Source: JACPYF01 sp947085525 (GTDB lineage Bacteria; Patescibacteriota; Saccharimonadia; Saccharimonadales; Saccharimonadaceae). From it: a DNA stretch of 64,000 bases. Positions 24,367 to 32,276 of the stretch are shown here, in pieces. The translations under genes and the position numbers were made by a program. Positions within the stretch are counted from its first letter, which is position 1, and each line of letters begins with the position of its first letter. A model generated the notes under the pieces. The model was not told the DNA's origin, ran no database searches, and worked only from the letters and a program-made list of their open reading frames with translations. Where the stretch lies: contig CAMTWU010000008.1 of assembly GCA_947085525.1 (NCBI GenBank), positions 1-64,000 on the forward strand. The letters run 5' to 3'.

Positions 24367-26343
24367 TCATTTGTGTGGCTCAGTCTCGCTCACTAAATCT
24401 AGCAGGGTACTAGCATATTCGGCCTGACTCCATATCAGCGGCGCTACCGACACATACTGCCCAGTATATGGATTGATCTGCTCTGGTAGGACTCCTGTTG
24501 ACATCATATGGTCTTTGGTCCACCGAATGATCTTTATAGCATTGTCGTGTTGATCAGTCTCGATATAGTATTGAGCCAGCCATAGGGAAGTAATAAACCA
24601 AGGATTTCCAGTGATATCACCACTGACACGGCAATATTGATCATTTTCGTACCTGGCTAAGCCCAATACATCATCTTGCGGCATCTTCAGAGCGTTTTTC
24701 ATTGTCTCTATTCCCGATGTTATCTCTGATGAGTCAAATGGGTACAAACCGAACATGAAGGCTCCAAACACCGCCGAGCTGTCAATTCGCTCGTCCTTGA
24801 TCATCTCACCATTAACAGTGTTGACTCCGTTGTAAAACGCTTTTTTGTCAGGGTTATATAGATACTTCTGAGCGTTAGTTTGTATATCATCAGCACTAGC
24901 ACGCCAGCGTACGGCGCTCTCGTTGTCACCAGCAAACTCTGCCAAGCTTGCCGCCGCTACTAGTGCGGCGTAGACAACAGATGTAGTGTACGTGCTGACA
25001 GCGAATTTTTCTTCCCACAAATCATAGCTTGGCTTTGGTAAACCTGTGGTCTCGTCAACATAACTAGCTAAAAAGTCCGCCATTGGTCGAACCAGACTAT
25101 CGTAAAAATCTCGCAATAGGAACTCTCGCAGTAACTTGTTGTCTTTGTGTACATCATAAAATTGTGCAAATACGAATAGTACTATTGCCGTCTCATCCTC
25201 TTGTATTGGCTGGGCGATGACACCACCTTCGTGCATGTAGCCATGCCAGCTAGCACCTAGCGCCCCATCTGACTGATATTTATGTGCTAGATAACCTTTT
25301 GTGCGTAGCGCACGCCTGCAAAACTCAAAGAATTTTAATGGCTCGTCCTTGTATCCTATACGAATCAGTGGCCAAACTGCGAAAGCTCCGTCTCGTGGCC
25401 AGCAGTACCCATAGGCGTCTCGTGATTGACGCAACATCGTTGTATCAGTACTCGCTATAACACCACCTTGGTGGTCGATATGCGACTTAATCAGCAAAAT
25501 ACTCTGGACAAAGCTTTGGCGAAAATCTGGATCGAGTTTTTGTGCAAAATGATTGGCTGGCTTGATCCAGTTGTGCCACCACTGGCTGGTTGCAAGTAAC
25601 CGGTTCAAAACGGTATTTTCTGACTGTATTGACTCGTGTCGCTCCAGAGCGTCGCGAGGGTTAGTGCCTACAGCCACCCAGTAATAGACTCGTGCCGATG
25701 AGTGCGCCTCAATATTCAATGTAAAGCCAATAGTAGAGTCAACTCTGCCGTGTTCGACGCTGTTATTTGCCAACTGCCCGTCCTCGGCATCTGCAAAAGT
25801 ACCAGCGTGACCTTCGATACCAAACAAGCCAACACTATGCATATCAAATGGTTGATTATTCGAGTAATTTCCACCTATCACAAAAGCCCTCTGACCTCTG
25901 TAGGTGAGTATTGCTTTGTTAGAGGGCAAATATTGTATTGTGTCGCCATTGCCAGCGCTATCGCCTATATCAAACACCTGGTGCATGAATAGTTTGACCT
26001 CGCGCTCACTATCCCACATGTTGATGATATGAATATTGCGCATGAAGATATCTTGCTCAGCGTCCACACAGTCATCAAATTCTAGGGCAATACCTACAGA
26101 CTCGTTCACAGCTTTGATCGAGCTGATCAAACTACCGTCATGGTAGGCGTAGGTAAACTGCCATTTGCCGTTGTCAAGCCACGAGACAGAGCCATCAACA
26201 TAAACACCGATCCTATGGCGCAGGTTTTTAGCCGCAGAATGATTTTCCAGTCCCACATACGGGTAATAAAAGTCATGAACTTCACCATACAGATTAATAC
26301 CGACATGTAGTCGGCCATTACCGAGGACTACCGGTCTAGCCAT
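24367..26343 (-). CDS. GH15 glucoamylase-like glycoside hydrolase
   Basis: 658 residues. MARPVVLGNGRLHVGINLYG, then EVHDFYYPYVGLENH, is the N-terminal beta-sandwich of bacterial GH15 proteins. The (alpha/alpha)6 barrel includes DAYGYCWPRDGAFAVWPLIR, LPKPSYDLWEEKFAVSTYTT (catalytic Glu region) and LPEQINPYTGQ (second Glu). It should release glucose from alpha-glucan ends in the cytoplasm; no signal peptide. The ATG at 26343 overlaps the GH57 stop by 8 bases; 26364 is an alternative. Confidence 0.85.
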   Translation of the reverse strand: MARPVVLGNGRLHVGINLYGEVHDFYYPYVGLENHSAAKNLRHRIGVYVDGSVSWLDNGKWQFTYAYHDGSLISSIKAVNESVGIALEFDDCVDAEQDIFMRNIHIINMWDSEREVKLFMHQVFDIGDSAGNGDTIQYLPSNKAILTYRGQRAFVIGGNYSNNQPFDMHSVGLFGIEGHAGTFADAEDGQLANNSVEHGRVDSTIGFTLNIEAHSSARVYYWVAVGTNPRDALERHESIQSENTVLNRLLATSQWWHNWIKPANHFAQKLDPDFRQSFVQSILLIKSHIDHQGGVIASTDTTMLRQSRDAYGYCWPRDGAFAVWPLIRIGYKDEPLKFFEFCRRALRTKGYLAHKYQSDGALGASWHGYMHEGGVIAQPIQEDETAIVLFVFAQFYDVHKDNKLLREFLLRDFYDSLVRPMADFLASYVDETTGLPKPSYDLWEEKFAVSTYTTSVVYAALVAAASLAEFAGDNESAVRWRASADDIQTNAQKYLYNPDKKAFYNGVNTVNGEMIKDERIDSSAVFGAFMFGLYPFDSSEITSGIETMKNALKMPQDDVLGLARYENDQYCRVSGDITGNPWFITSLWLAQYYIETDQHDNAIKIIRWTKDHMMSTGVLPEQINPYTGQYVSVAPLIWSQAEYASTLLDLVSETEPHK

Positions 26344-27568
26344 AGTTCCAGCTACCTTTTTCATGTTCGCTCAGTCGCCAACGAACATCACGCAGAACAT
26401 TCATAAAGTACAAGAATGCATCGTATGGCGAATCATACGGGCTGAAATAGGCATGAACGTCACCATCATTGAACCATTTGGTACACATATAGTAGGCGTG
26501 ATCACTTGTTTGCAGGTTGCGCCAATCAGATATCAAACCATCATCACCAGTCTTGAGGATTCGCTCTTCGAGATCATAGAGGTGCTTGAGTGCCTCTTGT
26601 TGCATAGAATTACCTAGCCATGCTGTGAGATCACGCTCAGTATCAGCCCAAGTCACTGTTTGTGGACTGTCTATGAAATCAACAGGGGTATTTTGTTCGA
26701 TAGCTTCTGATACCGTTGCAAAACCGTTACCTTCACGCTCCAACCACTTACCAGGCAAGTGTTTAAAGAACTCGAAGACACCAGTATCCTCCCACTGGTG
26801 TTCACCAAATGTTTCGTAGTCCATAAAGAGGTTTACGATAGGCTGATCTTCGGTGGCAGCATTGAGCCAATGTGTGTATTTGTCAGCTGTCAGCGGCCAC
26901 TGTTCCCAACCTTGGTTACTGAAACGAAAGGCGATGTCATCTGATAATTTGTAGTTTTTTAACAGCAATCGAATATTGTCGGTATAGCTCGGACGATAGA
27001 CAAAATTAGGGCTACGCCAATCTAATATGCCGTCCCAACCTTCTGCCAAGATACCTTTGTAGCCAGCCTTGTCAGCCCAATAGGCGAGGTCGTTGTTGTA
27101 TGCTAGCTCTGTATTGCGAAATACCTGAGGCGTTTGACCGAATATTCCCTGAACTTTTTGTCTATGTGCATCCACCTGATGCTCGAACTCTGAGCGACTA
27201 TAGAAAAACGCGAGGGAGTGATAGTACGTCTCGGCGACAATCTCAACACGACCAGTCTCGGTGAGTCGTCTAAAGCTCTCTAGGACGTCATGGCCCCACT
27301 TTTCAGCCTGTTCTATCAATGTACCAGTGATACTCAGGCTGAAACGAAATTCCGGGTGCTGGTTTAATAAATCTAATAACATCGCGTTAGTGGGCAAGTA
27401 GGATTTTTCGGCAACCTTGCGAAATACTTTTTCGTTGTGCGACCCATCATCCCAATTTGTACTGTCAAAGTAATTGTGGTCATTTGCCGTCTCGAACACG
27501 GTGTACGGACGCACACGTTGCGGTTGATGCACATGCATGTAAAAGACTATTGAGCGCTTGCTGCTCAT
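26336..27568 (-). CDS. GH57 family alpha-glucan hydrolase
   Basis: 410 residues. FYMHVHQPQRVRPYTVF (motif 1 with HQP), FRNTELAYNND (motif 3, containing the catalytic Glu) and LFMDYETFGEHQW (motif 4, containing the catalytic Asp) match GH57 alpha-amylases. Cytoplasmic. It overlaps the upstream GT4 stop by four bases and the downstream GH15 start, so the three are one operon for alpha-glucan turnover. Confidence 0.87.
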   Translation of the reverse strand: MSSKRSIVFYMHVHQPQRVRPYTVFETANDHNYFDSTNWDDGSHNEKVFRKVAEKSYLPTNAMLLDLLNQHPEFRFSLSITGTLIEQAEKWGHDVLESFRRLTETGRVEIVAETYYHSLAFFYSRSEFEHQVDAHRQKVQGIFGQTPQVFRNTELAYNNDLAYWADKAGYKGILAEGWDGILDWRSPNFVYRPSYTDNIRLLLKNYKLSDDIAFRFSNQGWEQWPLTADKYTHWLNAATEDQPIVNLFMDYETFGEHQWEDTGVFEFFKHLPGKWLEREGNGFATVSEAIEQNTPVDFIDSPQTVTWADTERDLTAWLGNSMQQEALKHLYDLEERILKTGDDGLISDWRNLQTSDHAYYMCTKWFNDGDVHAYFSPYDSPYDAFLYFMNVLRDVRWRLSEHEKGSWNYG

Positions 27569-28770
27569 ACAGAGGCTCCTTCGCTGCGATATATGTCATG
27601 AATACGCTTTGCCACGTCACGCCATGATATGCGCGCATACTCGCCACTGACGTTGTGTGCTAGTTCATTTCGCAAACTATCACTAGTTGCAATACCTACC
27701 AGTTCATCAGCAAATCGATTCACATCCCAATAGTCAAAGCGCATGACATTGTTGAGTACTTCGCCAACGCCAGATTGTCGGGATATCAACAACGCGCTAT
27801 CGTGAGCTGCTGCCTCTAGTGCAGTCAGACCAAAAGGTTCAGAAACCGAGCTCATCACAAAGATATCACCAACACTATAGGCATCTCGCCATGCTTGACC
27901 TCGTATAAAACCCGTAAAGAATACTTTGTCAGATATACCCAAATCACACGCTAGTTCTATTAACTCATCACGCTGCTCACCGTCACCGGCAATCAAAAAC
28001 AGTAATTTATCATATTTTTCACTGGCTTTGGCAGCACCGTAGATAAAATACTTCAAACCTTTTTGTATGGTCAGACGGCCAATATTCGTTACAACTTTGT
28101 AGCCTTCCTTTTTCAGGCTGTCCAAATAGGCGTAGGTACTTTGATCGTAATAGTAGACGCCTAACGATTCTGGATCAATGGTATTGTGAACGACTTCAAT
28201 CTTTTCGGCGGGTATACCATAGCGTTCAACAATCAGATCTTTAGTGATTTGGCTGACGGCGATTATACGATCAGCCATCAGCAAGCCTTCTTGCTCGATA
28301 TCATGAACTAGGGGATTGCCATAAAACTCACCAGAGCGATCATACTCGGTTGCATGCACGTGGACGATCAGTGGTATACCTGCAGTTCTTTTGGCAATCA
28401 TACCGGCTTCCATAGTTAGCCAATCATGAGCGTGAATAACCTGAGGTTTCACTCTTTTGACCAACTCTTTGACGTATTGACCGTATTGCTGTTGGACACC
28501 TCGTAGATCGTTGAGACCCGGATGAGTACAATCGGTAGAATCTTCGCAACTACACTGGTAGTACGCGCCCATGCCATTGCGATGCAGGGGAGTGAGTTCA
28601 GTAGCGCTATGAATTGTGAGGAAATCGATATCATGCTCGGCTTGGTATGGTAGCACAAAATCAATCGTTGCACCTTCTTGACTGAGCGCCTTGCTCATAT
28701 GATAACAAGCCACGCCTAATCCGCCACTGTTGTGCGGTGGTAGCTCCCACCCTAGCATTAAAATCCGCAT
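27565..28770 (-). CDS. GT4/GT5-like glycosyltransferase (glycogen synthase-like)
   Basis: 401 residues, GT-B fold. MLGWELPPHNSGGLGVACYH (KxGGL-like loop), ADRIIAVSQITKDLIVERYG, NIGRLTIQKGLKYFI and SSVSEPFGLTALEAAAHDSALL (ExxxxxE nucleotide-sugar site). With GH57 and GH15 downstream, synthesis of an alpha-glucan store is likely; the sugar donor is not determined. AAGGAG lies just upstream of the ATG. Confidence 0.85.
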   Translation of the reverse strand: MRILMLGWELPPHNSGGLGVACYHMSKALSQEGATIDFVLPYQAEHDIDFLTIHSATELTPLHRNGMGAYYQCSCEDSTDCTHPGLNDLRGVQQQYGQYVKELVKRVKPQVIHAHDWLTMEAGMIAKRTAGIPLIVHVHATEYDRSGEFYGNPLVHDIEQEGLLMADRIIAVSQITKDLIVERYGIPAEKIEVVHNTIDPESLGVYYYDQSTYAYLDSLKKEGYKVVTNIGRLTIQKGLKYFIYGAAKASEKYDKLLFLIAGDGEQRDELIELACDLGISDKVFFTGFIRGQAWRDAYSVGDIFVMSSVSEPFGLTALEAAAHDSALLISRQSGVGEVLNNVMRFDYWDVNRFADELVGIATSDSLRNELAHNVSGEYARISWRDVAKRIHDIYRSEGASV

Positions 28771-28819
28771 AACTCCTTAGCCGCGAAGCTTTTTCCTCCG
28801 TTTTTCGTGTTTAACTAAC

Positions 28820-28848
28820 ATTATAGCTTCTAGACGGGGCGATTACAA
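28820..28848 (-). promoter_or_regulatory. promoter of the alpha-glucan operon
   Basis: Minus strand TTGTAA (28848-28843), 17-base spacer, TATAAT (28825-28820); predicted leader about 45 bases to the GT4 start. Confidence 0.65.
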
Positions 28849-28877
28849 TGCTTATGCTAGAGGAAAATTGGCTTTTT

Positions 28878-30521
28878 TCAACCAAGTTTTGAGTCTGGCA
28901 GAACAAAGCTAAATGTTGAGCCGTGATTAAGACGACTTTCCAGCTTAATTCGTGTGCCTAACTTGGCACACAGCTTGCCTGCAACGTACAAACCAAGACC
29001 AGTTCCACCAGTTTCTCGGGTCCTGTAATCTTCTGACCTATAGAATTTCTGGAACACTTTCTTTTGGTCTGTTTTACTGATACCGTGTCCGGTATCAATG
29101 ACTGCAAAGCTAACTCCGCTTTCAACTTTTCTAATCTTTAATGTGACCGATCCTCGAGTTGTGTATTTAATAGCATTTGTTATGAGATTCTGCAGTATTT
29201 CCTCTATGTATAGTTTACTAGTGTGGACGTCACCAACTTTACCAGCAACATCTAGATCCATAGTCAGTCCGGCATTTTTGGCCTGTGGTGAATATTCTTG
29301 GTACAAACTGTGTGCAAATTCATCAACATTAACAATTTCTTTTTCCAGCCCTACGCCGCGTTCTGCTCGACTGAGTGCAGACAAGTCATTGATCATCTTT
29401 GCCAAATAAACCACTTGATCATGCGCTTCGCCGAGTCCTTTGATGATGTCTTGATCAGCCTTACTTTTCTGAGCAAAAAACATCATATTACTGATTGTTC
29501 CCTCGGTGATCGTGATTGGTGTTCTGAGCTCGTGACTGATCACACTAATGAACTCGTCACGCTCTTCCTCGAGTGATTTAACCTTTGTTATATCACGCAG
29601 TATTGCAATATAACCTTCTTTTGAAGCCCTGTCTTTCCCAAAAGAATTTCGAATAGGTGCACTGATGATATTTAGCCGGATTTCTTCACCATCACCAAAT
29701 CTATGCATGAAATCCTCGGTCTCTAACTGACGGTTTTCAGACGAAACAACTTGAAATAAACTTGCTTTAGATTTTTTACTAGATACTTGACTGTTATATA
29801 GCTTTACAACATCATCAATGTTTTGACCAGTCAGTGGTTTGTTTGTGTCGAGCAAGTTCAGTGCAGCAGAGTTATATAGCTTGATAATACCTTTGTTATC
29901 AAAACTGATGATTGCATCACTCAATCCGTTGATCAGCGCCTGCATACGATTATATTGCAGGCTTTCGCGTCGTCTAGTATTGATCAGTTTGTCATGATCT
30001 TTAGTCTGGGCGCGTGTTATTTCGACTAATATTGACGCTGCCAAAACAGCAAAGACAACGACTGTTAAATTATCAAGCAGTCGCGGAAGACCATATATAG
30101 GCCACAGCAAGAAGCTGTCCAACAGAGCAAAACCTAGTAGTAAGGTAGTGCTGAGATAATAGATCCTCCTACCAAAGTTTAGAAACGTTGCAACGCTGAG
30201 AACAGTCCAAAACAATGTTACTAGCTCAAAGCCCATCACAAACACAGTAAATGTCAGAGATATCAAATAGAACGAAAAATGCAGCAATGGTGGTTGACGA
30301 AAGCTATCTGTCTGCACTAAAGCAACCAGAAATATCGCGAGCAATGTCCCGGCAAATGCTTGCCATGTATAGAGTTCTGAGCTTTTAACTACACCGAATT
30401 GCACGAGGGAACCGTAAATCAAAATAATAGCTGGCGTTAGCTTCGCCAAACGGAACATGACATCATTAACCAGACGGTTATACTGATTATTTGCTTCTGA
30501 TTCTAGCAGCCCACTACTCAT
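28878..30521 (-). CDS. membrane sensor histidine kinase with PAS domain
   Basis: 547 residues. Six or seven hydrophobic segments fill residues 15-165, a PAS-like domain follows (ALINGLSDAIISFDNKGIIKLYN, about 190-300), then HisKA with VISHELRTPITITEG (phospho-His near 330), and an ATPase with N box NLITNAIKYT, DTGHGIS and TGGTGLGLYVAGKL. No response regulator gene is adjacent. The large palindrome at 30532-30700 lies directly upstream. Confidence 0.88.
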   Translation of the reverse strand: MSSGLLESEANNQYNRLVNDVMFRLAKLTPAIILIYGSLVQFGVVKSSELYTWQAFAGTLLAIFLVALVQTDSFRQPPLLHFSFYLISLTFTVFVMGFELVTLFWTVLSVATFLNFGRRIYYLSTTLLLGFALLDSFLLWPIYGLPRLLDNLTVVVFAVLAASILVEITRAQTKDHDKLINTRRRESLQYNRMQALINGLSDAIISFDNKGIIKLYNSAALNLLDTNKPLTGQNIDDVVKLYNSQVSSKKSKASLFQVVSSENRQLETEDFMHRFGDGEEIRLNIISAPIRNSFGKDRASKEGYIAILRDITKVKSLEEERDEFISVISHELRTPITITEGTISNMMFFAQKSKADQDIIKGLGEAHDQVVYLAKMINDLSALSRAERGVGLEKEIVNVDEFAHSLYQEYSPQAKNAGLTMDLDVAGKVGDVHTSKLYIEEILQNLITNAIKYTTRGSVTLKIRKVESGVSFAVIDTGHGISKTDQKKVFQKFYRSEDYRTRETGGTGLGLYVAGKLCAKLGTRIKLESRLNHGSTFSFVLPDSKLG

Positions 30522-30531
30522 TACGTATCAT

Positions 30532-30700
30532 TATATAGCAAATACAGTGCAAAAATTATCTATTTTAGTTATAAGATTGTCTGTTGTAATACATTTTTTT
30601 GATTGAGATATATCAGTAGATACATAGAATGAGAAAAGATGTATTACAACAGATCAAGATATGATTAAAATGATGAATTTTGCACTGTATTTGCTATATA
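30532..30700. repeat. large imperfect palindrome, MITE-like
   Basis: Two arms of about 67 bases, separated by about 33 bases, are inverted copies: the outer 23 bases match perfectly (TATATAGCAAATACAGTGC and onward), and the inner ends share CTGTTGTAATACAT. The element is AT-rich and non-coding. Its right end supplies the stop codon of the YgjP-like gene. It could be a small non-autonomous transposon or one long hairpin RNA. Confidence 0.7.
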
Positions 30701-31380
30701 TGAGGCGAGTGATTTTTGAGTACTTTTCGATGAGTCTTGTAGTCAGGATCACAGTTTTCTACCTGATCCCAAAACTCTGCACTATGGTTGAGGTACCGAG
30801 TATGAGCAAGTTCATGGATGATAACGTAATCGATCAGTTCAAAAGATAACTTCATCAACGCGATATTGAGACTAATCGTCCCGTCATTATTACAGCTACC
30901 CCAACGGCCTTTTGCATGCGAAAATCGCAAGTTACGGTACTCAAACCCATATGTAGAGGCAATATGTTGCACCTTGCGAGGTAGATAAGCTTTTGCCTCG
31001 ATTCGCAGGGCTTTTACTACCATCGCACGGATCTCAGACTGGATTGCTTCGTTCAAAATATCGTCATTGGTATGTAAATTAACTAGTATATGTGGCTTTT
31101 TATAGCTCACATGACTAGGCTCATTAGACGAGGTAATCGCCAAAGAGTGGGATTTTCCGATAGTCTCACTTTGCGTATATTGACTGCGATATTTAGTGAT
31201 CATTTGTGACACTTCTGTACGCGATTTTTTCACAAAATTTTTGATAAAATACATCGGCGTAAATAGTGGGGCAGAGACCTTGATATCGCCAGCAGTTGTC
31301 ACACCTAAACGCACATACTTAGCGGATCGTCCGCGAGACACGATGACTTTGCCCAAAACCTGGTCATGAAAACTTGGCAT
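30694..31380 (-). CDS. YgjP-like metal-dependent hydrolase (M48-like, DUF45)
   Basis: 228 residues. IIHELAHTRYLNHSAEFW near residue 178 holds the HExxH-type zinc site with the following NHSxxFW, and RFSHAKGRWGSCNNDGTISLN precedes it, both diagnostic of the YgjP family. Family members cleave phosphate from nucleotides or act as peptidases; which applies is unknown. The stop codon lies in the right arm of the palindrome. Confidence 0.85.
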   Translation of the reverse strand: MPSFHDQVLGKVIVSRGRSAKYVRLGVTTAGDIKVSAPLFTPMYFIKNFVKKSRTEVSQMITKYRSQYTQSETIGKSHSLAITSSNEPSHVSYKKPHILVNLHTNDDILNEAIQSEIRAMVVKALRIEAKAYLPRKVQHIASTYGFEYRNLRFSHAKGRWGSCNNDGTISLNIALMKLSFELIDYVIIHELAHTRYLNHSAEFWDQVENCDPDYKTHRKVLKNHSPHI

Positions 31381-31393
31381 ATTATATATGTAC

Positions 31394-32002
31394 CTATCTG
31401 ATGATTACGTTACGGCGTGGAGGAGTGGCATCTGGTGCTCGATCACCGTGGTTAACGATCGGTCGAGCAGCTCCCTCGCGTGGTGTGACGAGCTTTTTTA
31501 ACACTACTTTGGCTTGTGTTGCGTAGGTGTGTTTACCACTGATTACTACACTCTGCTCGTTAGCAGCTGGGGGACTAAACCTTTTTACTAGTGCGTCGTA
31601 TTGCTGGCTGGTTAGCGATGTATTGTATTGGTCGTCCTTGCGCCGTGACGAGCGCTTCATTGAGCGATATTTTGCGGTGTTTTCGTCTGTCTGCACCCAT
31701 ATTAGTAATGTGTCATAACCTGACTCTTGAGCTTTTTTACGTAGTGCTATTCGTTTGGCGCGACTATAGCCAGCTCCATCAATGATAAATGTCTTTTGGG
31801 TTTTTAACAGTTCATCTATTTCAAACTCTGCGATTTTTTGGACAACTTCGCTATCGGTAGATAACATGTGCTGCAAACGATCGTAATTGACCTCAGGTGC
31901 GCTGAAAGTTTCCGAGAACTGACGAGCAAAGAAACTCTTGCCACTACCAGGTGTTCCAATGACAATTAATATGAGGGGTTTGACTAAACTTAGCGATTTC
32001 AT
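31394..32002 (-). CDS. P-loop kinase/ATPase (AAA_33-like)
   Basis: 202 residues. VIGTPGSGKSFFARQFSE (residues 14-31) is a Walker A motif, VNYDRLQHML the Zeta-toxin/kinase-like Asp segment, and FIIDGAGYSRAKRIALRKKA the second strand. It is likely a small-molecule or nucleic-acid-end kinase. A C-terminal basic tail (ARPIVNHGDRAPDATPP) is not part of the domain. A paralogue-like kinase lies at 45012. Confidence 0.75.
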   Translation of the reverse strand: MKSLSLVKPLILIVIGTPGSGKSFFARQFSETFSAPEVNYDRLQHMLSTDSEVVQKIAEFEIDELLKTQKTFIIDGAGYSRAKRIALRKKAQESGYDTLLIWVQTDENTAKYRSMKRSSRRKDDQYNTSLTSQQYDALVKRFSPPAANEQSVVISGKHTYATQAKVVLKKLVTPREGAARPIVNHGDRAPDATPPRRNVIIR

Positions 32003-32057
32003 ATGTTTTATAGTATACCATTTTTTAAATCTTGCGGAACCATCTACAGATCAGTTC

Positions 32058-32066
32058 TGGTATAAT
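32058..32066 (+). promoter_or_regulatory. extended -10 promoter of tRNA-Trp
   Basis: TGGTATAAT at 32058-32066 (TGn before TATAAT) with only a poor -35 at suitable distance. It would give a leader of about 130 bases before the tRNA. Confidence 0.5.
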
Positions 32067-32083
32067 CAATATTGCGATTCACC

Positions 32084-32201
32084 CAGTCACGCAAACCAAG
32101 GAGCGTACGCGACTGTATGCGGGACTGAAAAGTAGAAACGAAGTCTTAAGCCGAAGCTTTTGCCGCTAGGCAAAACAAGGTAAAGACGCAAGTTTGGACG
32201 T
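32084..32201 (+). ncRNA. structured leader upstream of tRNA-Trp
   Basis: Hairpin 1: CAGTCACGC (32084-32092) with GCGT (32103-32106) and GACTG (32111-32115). Hairpin 2: GTCTT (32143-32147) with AAGAC (32183-32187) enclosing a perfect TTTTGCC/GGCAAAA stem with loop GCTA (32158-32175). No reading frame. Function unknown; it could be a removed 5' leader or a separate small RNA. Confidence 0.4.
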
Positions 32202-32276
32202 AGGGGCATAGTACAACGGTTAGTATGTAGGTCTCCAAAACCTGAGATCGTGGTTCGATTCCACGTGCCCCTGCCA
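32202..32276 (+). tRNA. tRNA-Trp (anticodon CCA), attachment site of the element
   Basis: Acceptor AGGGGCA/TGCCCCT, anticodon loop CTCCAAA between TAGGT and ACCTG, T-arm TGGTTCGATTCCA, encoded CCA. 75 nt. Its last 19 bases, ATTCCACGTGCCCCTGCCA (32258-32276), are repeated at 44935-44953 and mark the left end of an integrated element. Confidence 0.95.

Noticed and set aside
30661..30849. 62-residue plus-strand frame in the palindrome
   Set aside because: It overlaps the palindrome arm and the antisense of the YgjP-like gene; no evidence of coding.
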